Below are positions 1 through 8,868 of a stretch of 64,000 nt of DNA, piece by piece. The stretch covers positions 62,001-126,000 of the forward strand of contig NZ_BAPT01000006.1 in NCBI RefSeq assembly GCF_025995235.1, in the 5' to 3' direction. How positions within the stretch are numbered: position 1 is the first letter of the stretch; each line of letters starts with the position of its first letter. Source of the DNA: Ameyamaea chiangmaiensis. GTDB taxonomy: Bacteria; Pseudomonadota; Alphaproteobacteria; Acetobacterales; Acetobacteraceae. The translations under genes and the position numbers were made by a program. The notes under the pieces were generated by a model. That model ran no database searches. It was not told the DNA's origin and saw nothing but the letters and a program-made list of their open reading frames with translations.

Positions 1-2493
1 ATCGACGCGGCCGCTCGCCGCACTTGGCAGATGATAGCCCGCCTTTTTCGGCTCCGGCGCCGGCTCCGGCGCGCCGCCGGGCTGGTGACGACCATGCAGC
101 AGCGGTGACAGGTCGACGGCCGACGCGCGTACTGTCACCTGATACGGATCGCGCGCGTTTCGCGGCAGTCTGACCCGGGCGCGCCCGGCCGAACGGCCGA
201 TGCGGAACCGGTCGATGGCCAGCGCGTCCACCGTTCCGTCATGCACCTCGGTATGGCCGCGCACGTCCAGATCCGGGCCATCGGCGACCAGATCGTGCAC
301 GCCGGACAGATGCCCGGCCGCCATGTCGATCACGACCGACGCATTGCCCGGCCGCCCGGCGGGTTTGTGCCAGATCGGGATGTGCACGTCGGCATCCTTC
401 ATATCCAGCGCCAGCGCGATCCGTGCCGTATCGTCCGAACGTTTGCCGTAATCGACATCCACCGCCGCGCTGCCGCCGAAAAAACGCGAGGCGGGGATAC
501 GCGCGCCTTCGGCGGTCTGGGGTGTCAGATGCGCGGTCAGATGCCCCTGCTCGGTGACATGCACCGCCGGGTTGCGGGCGAAATCCATGCTGTAGCGTGC
601 CCGGGACGGCACCCCACCCAGCAGCAGCGTGCCCGAGGCGGTCAGGCCCTGCGTGCTGGCGGACACGACGATGTTGCCGTGATCGACCGAACGTCCCATC
701 ACGGCGTTGCCCAGATGGATGTCGGTCTCCCGCGCGTGCGCGTCCAGCGTGACGTCGTCGATCGCGACCTTGTTGCGCAGAGGCAGGGTCACGCGCAGTT
801 CGACCTCAGTGCGGCCGGACGGGTTGGTGAACGGAAAGGGATGGCGCGCGAGAAGGTTCAGCCGTTTCTCGTCCAGCAGCGCCACCGCGTCGGCCAGATC
901 GCCCGCCATGCGGACGGTTATGTCGCCGGTCTGGAACCGCTGGTCCAGATGCTCGATGCGCATCGATCCCTGACCGGCCGTCAGACGCCCCTCGCCCGTC
1001 CGCCCGACATGATGGCCGTCGCGTTGCACCTCCTGATAGCCATGCTCGAAAGTGATCGACAGCGACGTCGGATCATCGAAGGTCAGATGACCGTCGACAC
1101 CGTGCATCGGCGGCACCGGTCGCAGCCAGTGGATGTCGAGGCCGTGGGCGTCCATCCCGCCGGCGACGTCGGTCACGCGCAGGTGCTGCCAGCCGTCATT
1201 GCCCGCCACGCCGACATGCGCCGTCAGACGTTCGCCCGTGCCCTGCGTGATGTTGCGCGAAATCCATGCCCGCGCGCCCTTGGCGACGCCATAGGGCCAC
1301 GCCTGCAGGATGGTCGCGAAATCGAGGCGCGGTATCACGGCGTCCAGCGTGGCGCTGACGTGGCGGGGATGCAGAAGATCGTTCGCCTCCAGCCGACCAT
1401 GCGCAGCCAGCGTCACGTCCCGATCCCCGGGCGCGTCGCGTTCGGCCTGAAAGGCCGCCGCCATGTCGGTCAGATCGAGATGAGGGGCCTGTCCATCCGA
1501 CGAATCGAGGTCGGCCCGGACGGCGGCATGCGCGTTGCGCAGCCACAGGATCGAGCCGTCCGCCTGCACGAACGCCCCTTGTCCCAGCGCCAGCGTCGCC
1601 TGTGCCGCGCGCGGCTGCAGCATGTCGGGATTGGCAGCCGGACGAAAATCCAGCCAGCCGTGCAGGGCAACCGGCGTCTCCAGACCGGCGGCCTCGGGCA
1701 CCAGCGCGTGCAGGGCCACCGGGCGCGCGGCGTCCATGTCCACCGACCATCGCACCCCGCGTCCGTCCGGCAACGGTGCCCCCTGCGCGCGCACGCGGGC
1801 TTCGTCATCGCCGAGGACGAACCGGGCGCCCGCGTCACCCACGGCCCCGAAACGACCGCCGACGTGCAGGACCGTCAGGCGCGCATGCACGCCCTCGACC
1901 GCGTAAGTCAGGTGGGTCAGCGCGTCGGCCAGCGTGATTCGCGTGTCGTCGAGGGCAAGCGCATGCAGCCGCGACAGATCGACCGGCATGCCACCGCCAC
2001 CCGGCCTGGCACCCGGCAGGTCCAGCATGACGCGTCCGTCCGCCTGACGGGCCAGACGCATCCGCGCGCCCGATACGCGCACGCCACGGAGCACGACGCG
2101 GCCGTGCCACAGATCGTGCATGCCCAGCGTCACCTCGCCCCGGGCGATCCGGTCGGCAACCGCGCCGGTACGGTCGAGCACCGCGATATCGTCGAGTGTC
2201 ACGACAAGCGGCGCGCCCCAGCCCATCGCGCGGACGGGCCACGCGACGTGGGCGCGTTGCGTGGTCAGCCGTCCCGGCGGGATCTCGCCGGGCGGCACGT
2301 CGGACAGAGCCACCGGCATGACGTGGCGCAATAGCGACGAGACATCCAAAGGCGCCGCCGCGAGGCGCACCAGAACCGCGCCCGCGATCACGACGGGCAC
2401 GGCGATGACCGCTGCCGTGGTCAACAGCATGGCCCGCGCCAGACGCACGCACACGCGCCCCACGCGGGAGCGTTCGGCTCCGGCGTCGCTCAT
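1..2493 (-). CDS. AsmA-like / DUF3971 (YhdP-type) envelope protein, 3' end outside window
   Basis: A single minus-strand frame stays open for 831 codons from an ATG at 2493 to the window edge, so the C-terminus is missing. The first ~20 residues are polar and basic and are followed by one hydrophobic segment (about residues 20-45), the usual single inner-membrane anchor of AsmA/YhdP/TamB relatives. The rest is long, beta-rich and full of short repeated patterns (for example LDLTDM, LTAHLTP), as expected for a periplasmic lipid-transfer bridge protein. AsmA-like proteins are known to act in phospholipid transport or outer-membrane homeostasis; that role is inferred here. No strong ribosome site precedes the ATG, so the start is approximate. 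Confidence 0.75.
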   Translation of the reverse strand, partial: MSDAGAERSRVGRVCVRLARAMLLTTAAVIAVPVVIAGAVLVRLAAAPLDVSSLLRHVMPVALSDVPPGEIPPGRLTTQRAHVAWPVRAMGWGAPLVVTLDDIAVLDRTGAVADRIARGEVTLGMHDLWHGRVVLRGVRVSGARMRLARQADGRVMLDLPGARPGGGGMPVDLSRLHALALDDTRITLADALTHLTYAVEGVHARLTVLHVGGRFGAVGDAGARFVLGDDEARVRAQGAPLPDGRGVRWSVDMDAARPVALHALVPEAAGLETPVALHGWLDFRPAANPDMLQPRAAQATLALGQGAFVQADGSILWLRNAHAAVRADLDSSDGQAPHLDLTDMAAAFQAERDAPGDRDVTLAAHGRLEANDLLHPRHVSATLDAVIPRLDFATILQAWPYGVAKGARAWISRNITQGTGERLTAHVGVAGNDGWQHLRVTDVAGGMDAHGLDIHWLRPVPPMHGVDGHLTFDDPTSLSITFEHGYQEVQRDGHHVGRTGEGRLTAGQGSMRIEHLDQRFQTGDITVRMAGDLADAVALLDEKRLNLLARHPFPFTNPSGRTEVELRVTLPLRNKVAIDDVTLDAHARETDIHLGNAVMGRSVDHGNIVVSASTQGLTASGTLLLGGVPSRARYSMDFARNPAVHVTEQGHLTAHLTPQTAEGARIPASRFFGGSAAVDVDYGKRSDDTARIALALDMKDADVHIPIWHKPAGRPGNASVVIDMAAGHLSGVHDLVADGPDLDVRGHTEVHDGTVDALAIDRFRIGRSAGRARVRLPRNARDPYQVTVRASAVDLSPLLHGRHQPGGAPEPAPEPKKAGYHLPSAASGRVD

Positions 2494-2783
2494 CGGGGGA
2501 GGCGTGTGCCGCGCATGCTATGGCGCATCGTGCGCGACCCCGTCGTCCCGGCGCGCGGGGCCGCAGCAGGCCGGGCAACCGTCGGTTCTGGCAGGCGGGC
2601 GGGCAGGACGGATGCTCCTCGTGTCTCGACGTCAGGCGTGAAAGCCGCAGGACGCGACCCCATGAGTAATGGGCTGATCCCGCAGCGCAAGAGCGCGCGC
2701 GTGACAAAAGCTGGCTATCAACGCGCGGGGACGTCGAAAGCTTCTCTTGCCACCGATCGTCGCGTCAGGGCACCCTGCCGGGC

Positions 2784-3257
2784 ATGACCGCCACGCACCC
2801 CCAGGTCGGCGACGCCGCCCCGCCCTTCCGCCTGCCCGCAAGCCATGGACGAACCGTCTCCTCCGACGCGCTGTCGGGGAAGCCGTACCTGCTGTATTTC
2901 TACCCGAAGGCGGATACGCCGGGCTGCACGACCCAGGCCTGCAGCCTTCAGGAGGCCTTGCCCTCACTGGGCAAGCTGTCTCTGACGGTCATCGGCGTGA
3001 GTCCCGATCCGATCAAGGCGATCGACAGGTTCGCCGACAAGTTCGACCTGACGTTCCCGCTGGCCAGCGACGCCGACCACACGCTGGCCGACGCCTATGG
3101 CACCTGGGTGGAGAAGTCGATGTACGGCCGGACCTACTGGGGGATGGAGCGCAGCTCCTTTCTGGTGGACGGGTCAGGCGTCATCCGCGCGGTGTGGCGC
3201 AAGGTCAAGCCCGCCGAGCATACCGCCCTTGTGGCCGCCGCGGCCGCGGCCCTCTGA
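2784..3257 (+). CDS. bcp: Peroxiredoxin, Bcp/PrxQ type (thioredoxin-dependent thiol peroxidase)
   Basis: This 157-residue protein has the length and layout of the BCP/PrxQ family. The peroxidatic cysteine motif PGCTTQAC lies at about residues 47-54, preceded by YFYPKADT, and its second cysteine five residues on matches the resolving cysteine of the helix-2 type. These cytosolic enzymes reduce hydrogen peroxide and organic hydroperoxides using thioredoxin. It is divergent from the AsmA-like gene, with about 290 bases between them that probably hold both promoters. Confidence 0.9.
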   Translation: MTATHPQVGDAAPPFRLPASHGRTVSSDALSGKPYLLYFYPKADTPGCTTQACSLQEALPSLGKLSLTVIGVSPDPIKAIDRFADKFDLTFPLASDADHTLADAYGTWVEKSMYGRTYWGMERSSFLVDGSGVIRAVWRKVKPAEHTALVAAAAAAL

Positions 3258-3274
3258 CGGCGACACGGTACCAA

Positions 3275-3625
3275 TCAGTAGTAGGAATAGGCCGGGGGCA
3301 CCGCGTAGACGACCGGCGGCGGGGGCGGCGCATAGACGACACGCGGCGGCGGCGCGTAGTAAACGGGCGGCGGCGGCGGAGGTGCGGCATAGGCGCCCGC
3401 GACCGACGCACCCGCGGCACCGATCAACGCCCCCGCGACCAGTCCGCCGACCAGCGCGCCACCCACACCGGGCCCGTGGCGATAATACGGCCGCCCACCA
3501 TACCCACCGTGATAATAGTAGCCGTGACCACCGCCCCAACGCTGGGCATGCGCGCCCGGGGTGGCGAAGGCCAGAGTGCCCGCAACAGCCGGCACCAGAA
3601 GCAGGGCGCGAGAGAGTGTGCGCAT
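3275..3625 (-). CDS. Exported glycine-zipper / proline-tyrosine-rich protein
   Basis: A 116-residue protein starts with a clear signal peptide (MRTLSRALLLVP...GAHA, cleavage near residue 27). It continues with a Gly/Tyr/His-rich stretch, a glycine-zipper hydrophobic segment (GGALVGGLVAGALIGAAG, about residues 55-72) and a C-terminal tail of PPPPP and VYYAPPP repeats. Such proteins are common in Acetobacteraceae and are presumably envelope-associated; no enzymatic role can be read. The ribosome site AAGGAGG lies about 7 bases before the ATG. It is convergent with the peroxiredoxin, with only 17 bases between the stops. Confidence 0.75.
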   Translation of the reverse strand: MRTLSRALLLVPAVAGTLAFATPGAHAQRWGGGHGYYYHGGYGGRPYYRHGPGVGGALVGGLVAGALIGAAGASVAGAYAAPPPPPPVYYAPPPRVVYAPPPPPVVYAVPPAYSYY

Positions 3626-3753
3626 GACGACGTCCTCCTTGAACGACGGGTATGCCCGTCTGATCGCGCATCTGACCGCCCGCTCATGGCAAATTTAAGG
3701 ATCGCTCCGCCTTAATCCGGCCGAGCGGCTTTAATTTTTATTTAAGCGCGGTC

Positions 3754-4218
3754 CTACAGGCCGAGGTCGTCCAGCGACGGATGTCCCTCCGGACGGGGAC
3801 CCTGCGGCCAGTGAAACAGGCGTTCGCCCACAGTGATCGGCCGATCGTTAATGGACGCGAGACGACGGCGCATCAGCCCGTCAGGCGCGAATTCCCAGTT
3901 CTCGTTGCCATACGAGCGAAACCACTGGCCGCGCTGGTCGTGCCATTCATAGGCAAACCGCGCCGCGATCCGGTTGCCGTCGAACGACCACAACCCCTTG
4001 ATCAGGCGATAGCCCTGCTCCTGCTGCCATTTGCGGGTCAGAAACGCGACGATCGCCTGACGCCCGGACAGGAACTCATCGCGGTTGCGCCACACCGAGT
4101 CCGGAGTATAGGCCAGCGACACCCGGGCAGGCTCGCGCGTATTCCACGCATCCTCCGCGGCACGCACCTTGGCGAGTGCCGACGAGTGATCGAAAGGCGG
4201 CAGCGGAGGAAGGTTCAT
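3754..4218 (-). CDS. DUF1348 / SnoaL-like (NTF2-fold) protein
   Basis: A 154-residue protein with the features of the DUF1348 group of the NTF2-like superfamily: an N-terminal AEDAWNTREPARV, then YTPDSVWRNRDEFL, the central RFAYEWHDQRGQWFRSYGNENWEF, and a C-terminal proline-rich end near HPSLDDLGL. The family fold forms a small cone-shaped pocket, but its substrate is unknown. The ribosome site GGAGAGAC precedes the start. It lies just downstream, on the same strand, of the two exported paralogues at 4252-5531 and may be transcribed with them. Confidence 0.8.
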   Translation of the reverse strand: MNLPPLPPFDHSSALAKVRAAEDAWNTREPARVSLAYTPDSVWRNRDEFLSGRQAIVAFLTRKWQQEQGYRLIKGLWSFDGNRIAARFAYEWHDQRGQWFRSYGNENWEFAPDGLMRRRLASINDRPITVGERLFHWPQGPRPEGHPSLDDLGL

Positions 4219-4251
4219 CGTGTCTCTCCTGCAACCCGACCGCCCGGATCC

Positions 4252-4842
4252 TTACGGGGCCGGCGCATCATGCGGCGCCACGCCACGATAGCCCGACGGC
4301 ACCGCGAACACATCGGCCGCCTGCGCCGCGCGCGACAGGCGGACAGCCCGCGCCACGACCATGTCGCCGCGCCGCGCCGCCAGCAAAACCCCGTCCGGGG
4401 TGTAGCAGAAGCGGGCCTCGTGACCTTCGTTATCGCCCGAACGCCACCAGCGGCAGGGCTCGCCCGCCACCGTGTCGTCCGACTCGGCATGAAACTCGCC
4501 CGGCGCGGGTTCTCCCGGAGGGGTCAGCGCGCCGCCTGGCGCGGGCATGCGGGAATAGGTCCGATGCAGCGTGTCGACCACCTGCAACACATGCGTCCGA
4601 TAGTCGGTGAGCATGAACGTTGCCGACCCGTCGAGATCCACACGTTGGGCCAACCCCGACGACGACCACCGCATCCGCTGTCCACCCGACGTCCCGTCAG
4701 GCATCGGCACGGCATAGAGCACATCGACATCATGTTGCGGCGTCACGAACGGGGCTTCAGCCCACGCCGTCGCGGCCAGCGCCAGCGTCATGCCCGACGC
4801 CAGGCACAGGCCGGCCGCCGCCCGCCGGAACGGACGGCTCAA
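4252..4842 (-). CDS. Exported protein of unknown function, paralogue of its upstream neighbour
   Basis: This gene reads as an exported protein of about 196 residues. I place the start at TTG 4842, which overlaps the upstream stop codon as TTGA and gives a proper signal peptide (basic RPFRR, then a hydrophobic core, cleavage after AWA). An ATG at 4791 would leave almost no charged N-region. The mature part contains DVDVLYAVP, an LQVVDTLHRTYSRM segment and two cysteines, and parallels the upstream protein (DVTVDYAV, VTVVLNRQRVYTQF). The shape recalls DUF4412/LolA-like periplasmic beta-sheet proteins, but function is unknown. Confidence 0.6.
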   Translation of the reverse strand: MSRPFRRAAAGLCLASGMTLALAATAWAEAPFVTPQHDVDVLYAVPMPDGTSGGQRMRWSSSGLAQRVDLDGSATFMLTDYRTHVLQVVDTLHRTYSRMPAPGGALTPPGEPAPGEFHAESDDTVAGEPCRWWRSGDNEGHEARFCYTPDGVLLAARRGDMVVARAVRLSRAAQAADVFAVPSGYRGVAPHDAPAP

Positions 4843-5531
4843 TTCGTCCCCGTCGCGGGTGCGGGCTGGGGGGTCTCGGCAGCGCCGGCCCCCGCCGTGG
4901 CCGCCCCGCCTCCCGGAGCGGCGGCCGAAGCCCCGCCAGCGCCGCCGCCATGCGACACGCGCTGATAGTCGGCCGGCGGCGCGAACATCGTGCTGGCGAT
5001 CGGGGCGTAGGTGACCGTCGTCGCTTCCAGACGGCCGCGCATGCCATCGGCATCCACCCCGTCCTCGCGCAGAATGACGCCGTCGTCGGTCACACAGGCG
5101 GTCGCGTTGCCCTGACGGGCGGTGATCCCCCATTCGGTGCAGGCCTGCCCGGCCTGGCTGGACGCACCCTTGCGCGTGAATTGCATCGACAGATCGAGCA
5201 GGAACGGATTGCGCAGACCCTCGCGCGGGTTGAACTGGGTGTAGACGCGCTGGCGATTGAGCACGACCGTCACCTGCTGGGCCGTGCGATCGAGAATCGT
5301 GGCGCCGACGCCGTTGGGCCCGTCGACGCGCAGGCGCGCGCCCTCGCCCCCGAAATAGACCCGCACGGCCTGCGGCTGCGGCGCGCCTTCGTGCGTCACG
5401 GCGTAATCGACCGTGACGTCGCGCGTGGGCATCAGGCGGGGGTGGTCGGCCTGTTGCGCGTGGGCAACGGGCAGGCCGATCATCACGCCCAGGCACCCGA
5501 GCGCGCCGAAAAGTCCACTCTTGTTCATCAT
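4839..5531 (-). CDS. Exported protein of unknown function with alanine/glycine-rich tail
   Basis: About 230 residues. Two adjacent ATG codons at 5531 and 5528 follow a GGTGGA ribosome site; either gives a signal peptide (MNKSGLF...PVAHA). The mature domain begins DVTVDYAVTHEG and contains VTVVLNRQRVYTQF and a cysteine pair (ACTEWG, ACVTDDG). It ends in a low-complexity Ala/Gly/Pro tail of about 45 residues. The conserved stretch resembles DUF4412-like periplasmic proteins. It is translationally coupled (4-base overlap) to the shorter paralogue downstream. Confidence 0.6.
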   Translation of the reverse strand: MMNKSGLFGALGCLGVMIGLPVAHAQQADHPRLMPTRDVTVDYAVTHEGAPQPQAVRVYFGGEGARLRVDGPNGVGATILDRTAQQVTVVLNRQRVYTQFNPREGLRNPFLLDLSMQFTRKGASSQAGQACTEWGITARQGNATACVTDDGVILREDGVDADGMRGRLEATTVTYAPIASTMFAPPADYQRVSHGGGAGGASAAAPGGGAATAGAGAAETPQPAPATGTN

Positions 5532-5591
5532 CCTGCGTCCACCGCTGTCCCTGTCCACTACGCGCAACCCAAACCCCGCCCCGCCGGCAAG

Positions 5592-6251
5592 TCAAGCGCC
5601 CCCGCGCAGCCTGTCCACTTCGTCACGCAGGCGCGCGGCCCCGCTCGCGACGGGAAAGCGCACCGGCTGCCCGATGGCGCGCGCCAGCGCACCGCGATAG
5701 GCGTCGGCCGGAATCTCGACGCAGCCGAAACGCGCCAGATGCGCCGTCCCGAACTGCGTATCCAGCACCGTAAATCCGGCGATCCGCAGGCGCGCCACCA
5801 GATGCACCAGCGCGATTTTCGACGCGTCACGCTGGCGCGACACCATGCTCTCGCCAAAGAACGCCCCGCCGAGCGACACCCCGTACAACCCGCCGGTCAG
5901 CGCGCCGTCGGCCCATACCTCCACGCTATGGGCATGGCCGCGTGCATGCAGCGCGCAGTACAGCGCCGCGATGCGCGGGCTGATCCACGTGCTCTCCCGG
6001 CCCGGTCCCGGCTCGGCGCAGGCGGCTACCATACCCGCGAAGTCATGGTCGATGCGCACCTCCGGCACGCCGGACGCCAACCCCGCGAGCACCGTGCGCC
6101 GTAACCGGCGCGGCAGGTGGAACCGGTCCAGCGGGATCACACCGCGCATCGGCGGGTCGAACCACTCCAGTTCGTCCGACGCCGCGTCAGGGGCCATCGG
6201 GAAGTAGCCCGCCGCGTAAGCGCCCAGCAGCAGATCGGGCGTTACTTCCAT
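5592..6251 (-). CDS. aat: Leucyl/phenylalanyl-tRNA--protein transferase
   Basis: 219 residues, the usual length for Aat. Diagnostic strings are GAYAAGYFPM near the N-terminus, ELEWFDPPMRGVIPL, VEVWADGALTGGLYGVSLGGAFFGESM in the centre and LVHLVARLRIAGFTVLDTQF later. The cytosolic enzyme transfers Leu or Phe from aminoacyl-tRNA to N-terminal Arg or Lys of proteins, marking them for ClpAP (N-degron pathway). It is transcribed toward the two exported paralogues, with about 60 bases between. Confidence 0.95.
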   Translation of the reverse strand: MEVTPDLLLGAYAAGYFPMAPDAASDELEWFDPPMRGVIPLDRFHLPRRLRRTVLAGLASGVPEVRIDHDFAGMVAACAEPGPGRESTWISPRIAALYCALHARGHAHSVEVWADGALTGGLYGVSLGGAFFGESMVSRQRDASKIALVHLVARLRIAGFTVLDTQFGTAHLARFGCVEIPADAYRGALARAIGQPVRFPVASGAARLRDEVDRLRGGA

Positions 6252-6349
6252 CCGTGCCCTCCCCTGTCGCGCATGACCCCCTCCGCCCTCGCCTCGTCCG
6301 GCACCCCATGTTACGCTCGATCGATAAAAAGACCATGTGAGGAGACACC

Positions 6350-7318
6350 ATGTCGGCCGATCGTCCGCGCCTGATCCGCGACCAGATCTATCCCGCCGCG
6401 GCGGAAGCCAGGCTTGCCGAACTGTTCACGACGCCCGCGCCGCCCACCGGGCCCGCCGACACCGCGACCATGCTCTCGCTCGCGCGGTCGTTCGAACCGG
6501 CGGCGCTGCTGATCAGCCACGCGACCCGCGCGGACGCCGCCTTCATCGCCGCCCTGCCCGACAGCGTGAAGGTCATCGCCTGCGTCAGCGTGGGAATCGA
6601 ACATGTCGATATCCCCGCCGCACGCGCACGCGGGATCATGGTGACCAACACGCCCGACGTGCTGACCGACTGCAACGCCGATCTGGCGATGATGCTGATC
6701 CTGGGCGCCGCGCGGCGGGCATCGGACTATACCGCGGTGATGCGCGCGGGCTGGGGCCGGGGCTTCGGCATGGCCGAGATGCTTGGCATGCGCGTGACCG
6801 GCAAGCGTCTGGGCATCGTCGGCATGGGGCGGATCGGACGCGCGGTGGCCCATCGGGCGCGCGGGTTCGACATGACGATCCTCTATCACAACCGCCGCCC
6901 CCTCGGCCCGGATCAGGAACAGGGGGCACAATATTTCGCCGACCTGCGCGACATGCTGCCGCACTGCGATATCCTAAGCCTGCATCTGCCCGGCGGCGAC
7001 CAGCCGGTCATGACGCGCGAGACGTTCGCGCTGCTGCCCAAAGGGGCACTGTTCGTCAACGCGGCCCGTGGCGCGCACGTGGACGAGGACGCGCTGATCG
7101 ACGCCCTGCAGAGCGGTCATCTGTTCGGCGCGGGGCTGGATGTCTATCGCAACGAGCCCAACCCCGACCCGCGCCTTCTGGCCCTGCCGAACCTGTTCAT
7201 GACACCGCATATGGGCAGCGCCACGCACGAGACGCGCACCGACATGGCGTGTCTCGCCTTTGAGAACGCCCGCCGGGTCATTGCCGGCGAGACACCCCTG
7301 ACCCCGGTCAGCGGCTGA
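6350..7318 (+). CDS. D-2-hydroxyacid dehydrogenase (GyaR/glyoxylate-hydroxypyruvate reductase type)
   Basis: 322 residues with the two-domain layout of D-isomer-specific 2-hydroxyacid dehydrogenases. The Rossmann motif GIVGMGRIGRAVAHRARGF lies near residue 160. The catalytic residues follow the family pattern: Arg in VNAARGAHVDEDALI, Glu in DVYRNEPNPDPRL and His in TPHMGSATHETR. The NAD(P)-dependent cytosolic reaction reduces glyoxylate, hydroxypyruvate or a related 2-oxoacid; exact substrate is not readable. A GAGGAGA ribosome site precedes the ATG. A small membrane protein gene follows after 12 bases. Confidence 0.88.
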   Translation: MSADRPRLIRDQIYPAAAEARLAELFTTPAPPTGPADTATMLSLARSFEPAALLISHATRADAAFIAALPDSVKVIACVSVGIEHVDIPAARARGIMVTNTPDVLTDCNADLAMMLILGAARRASDYTAVMRAGWGRGFGMAEMLGMRVTGKRLGIVGMGRIGRAVAHRARGFDMTILYHNRRPLGPDQEQGAQYFADLRDMLPHCDILSLHLPGGDQPVMTRETFALLPKGALFVNAARGAHVDEDALIDALQSGHLFGAGLDVYRNEPNPDPRLLALPNLFMTPHMGSATHETRTDMACLAFENARRVIAGETPLTPVSG

Positions 7319-7330
7319 GGACGTCCCACC

Positions 7331-7525
7331 ATGCTCAGACTCATCACCATCCAGCTCGTCGCGATCGCCGTGTTTGCCCTTTTCGCCCTGCTCGCGCCCC
7401 ATTATCGGGGCATGGCCGAGACGGTCATGACGTGCTTCGGGCTGTTCGCGCTGGCCGAAGCGGCCCTGTGGCTGGCCCTCGACGCACGGGACCAGCGGCG
7501 CGCGCGTGTCGCCGGGCGTGCCTGA
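7331..7525 (+). CDS. Small two-helix membrane protein
   Basis: 64 residues with a GAGGA ribosome site at the right distance. Two hydrophobic segments are visible (about residues 4-23, and 32-52), followed by a short basic tail (DQRRARVAGRA). It sits between the hydroxyacid dehydrogenase and the extensin-like gene on the same strand. No known family is recognised. Confidence 0.55.
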   Translation: MLRLITIQLVAIAVFALFALLAPHYRGMAETVMTCFGLFALAEAALWLALDARDQRRARVAGRA

Positions 7526-7539
7526 CGCGCGGCCCGGCC

Positions 7540-8241
7540 ATGCGTGCGGGCGGCCGGGTCGCACTGGCCCTATGGCTCGGCGTATCCGGGCTGGGGATCG
7601 CTGGTCTGGGCGTCTTTCACCGACGATGGCTGCCGGCCCCCTATGACCCCCTTCAGCCGCTGGACGTACGGGCCGCGTGGACGCCCGTCAGCCCCCTGAA
7701 ACTCGGGCTGCTCGGACTGTCGGATCCGTTCTGCAACGCGGCACTGGCGACGGTGCCGTGGCCGGTCGAGGCACATGCGCGAAGCGGCACGGCCACGTGT
7801 CCCCTTCGCGACGTCTACACGGTGGACGGCGGCGATATCCGCCTCGCCCCGGGTGGGTTTCTCGCGTCCTGTTCGCTTGCCGTGCGCTGGGCCCTGTTCG
7901 AGACACAGGTCGCGACCCCCATTGCACGCGACATGTTCGGATCACGCCTGATCGCCATTCGTCACGTCGGCAGCTTCGCCTGCCGCGACATACGGGACCG
8001 ACCCGGCGCGCAGAGCAGCCACGCCACCGCCAATGCCATCGACGTCGCCGGTTTCACCCTGGCCGACGGGCGCGAGATTCCGGTCAGCGCCTGGCATGGC
8101 GGCGGTCCGGACAGCGTCTATCTCCATAGGGCGCGCGACGGCGCCTGCCGCGTGTTCGGCGTCGTGTTGTCGCCGGCCTACAACGCCCTGCACGCGGGAC
8201 ACCTCCATCTTCAGGCCACCGGCGGCGGCCTGTGCCGCTGA
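7540..8241 (+). CDS. Extensin-like C-terminal domain protein
   Basis: Start at ATG 7540 gives 233 residues with an N-terminal signal anchor (MRAGGRVALALWLGVSG). The body carries the extensin-like C-terminal domain: the CPLRD and SCSLAVRWALFE region, VRHVGSFACRD, the SSHATANAIDVAGF motif and the final HAGHLHLQATGGGLC. The His/Asp pattern (SHATANAIDV plus HLH) resembles D-Ala-D-Ala-type peptidase folds, suggesting periplasmic cell-wall work; the family's biochemical role is not settled. An open frame extends further upstream but overlaps the preceding gene and is not used. Confidence 0.85.
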   Translation: MRAGGRVALALWLGVSGLGIAGLGVFHRRWLPAPYDPLQPLDVRAAWTPVSPLKLGLLGLSDPFCNAALATVPWPVEAHARSGTATCPLRDVYTVDGGDIRLAPGGFLASCSLAVRWALFETQVATPIARDMFGSRLIAIRHVGSFACRDIRDRPGAQSSHATANAIDVAGFTLADGREIPVSAWHGGGPDSVYLHRARDGACRVFGVVLSPAYNALHAGHLHLQATGGGLCR

Positions 8242-8253
8242 GCGGCGGTCGCG

Positions 8254-8868
8254 TCAGCCGGGAAAGCGGTCGTCGATCATCAAGGCCTCGCGCGGCATGA
8301 TACCCCCGCAGGGCTTGGGCGGCGCGGCCGACTTCCCGACCGCGACGAACATCACGATCTCATGGTCGGCGGGCAGGCGGATCAGGCGCCCGACCGCATC
8401 GAAATCGAAGCCGTCCATCGGGCAGGTCGCGTATCCCATGCTTTCCGCCAGCAGCATGATCGCGCCGGCGGCCATACCGCACGAGCGCAGGCCCTCGTCA
8501 CGCTGCACCTGTTCGCGACCCCGGTAATACTGGTCGATCATCCCGACCATGGTGGTCCGGGCAGTTTCCGGTGCATCCTGCCAGTAGCGGCCGGGGGATT
8601 TCTCCCAGGCCTTGATGTCCGCGCACAGGATCAGCAGCGCGGACGCGTCGGTCACCTGCGGCTGGTCCCAGGCGACGGCGCGGATCTCCCGCCGCAGGTC
8701 GGCATCCCGCACGACCACGAAGCGCCAGTTCTGGATATTGAACGCGGTGGGCATACGGCGTGTCAGGTCAAGCAGGGCGGCGAGGTCGTGCTCGGGCATC
8801 TCATGCGTGGCGTCGAAAACCTTCGTCGCGCGGCGTTGAAGGATGGCGGTGGCAACATCGAGCGGCAT
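8254..8868 (-). CDS. Nitroreductase family protein
   Basis: 204 residues of the FMN-dependent nitroreductase fold: an N-terminal ILQRRATKVFD, then LLDLTRRMPTAFNIQNWRFVVV (FMN phosphate-binding region), a central GAIMLLAESMGYATCPMDGFD and a C-terminal KPCGGIMPREALMIDDRFPG. Such enzymes reduce nitroaromatics, quinones or flavins with NAD(P)H. It is convergent with the extensin-like gene, only 12 bases apart. A second, unrelated-locus nitroreductase is cut by the right window edge. Confidence 0.88.
   Translation of the reverse strand: MPLDVATAILQRRATKVFDATHEMPEHDLAALLDLTRRMPTAFNIQNWRFVVVRDADLRREIRAVAWDQPQVTDASALLILCADIKAWEKSPGRYWQDAPETARTTMVGMIDQYYRGREQVQRDEGLRSCGMAAGAIMLLAESMGYATCPMDGFDFDAVGRLIRLPADHEIVMFVAVGKSAAPPKPCGGIMPREALMIDDRFPG

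Noticed and set aside
241..2334. Long plus-strand open frame opposite the AsmA-like gene
   Set aside because: His/Arg/Gln-rich translation with no family match; opposite frame gives a coherent AsmA-like protein.
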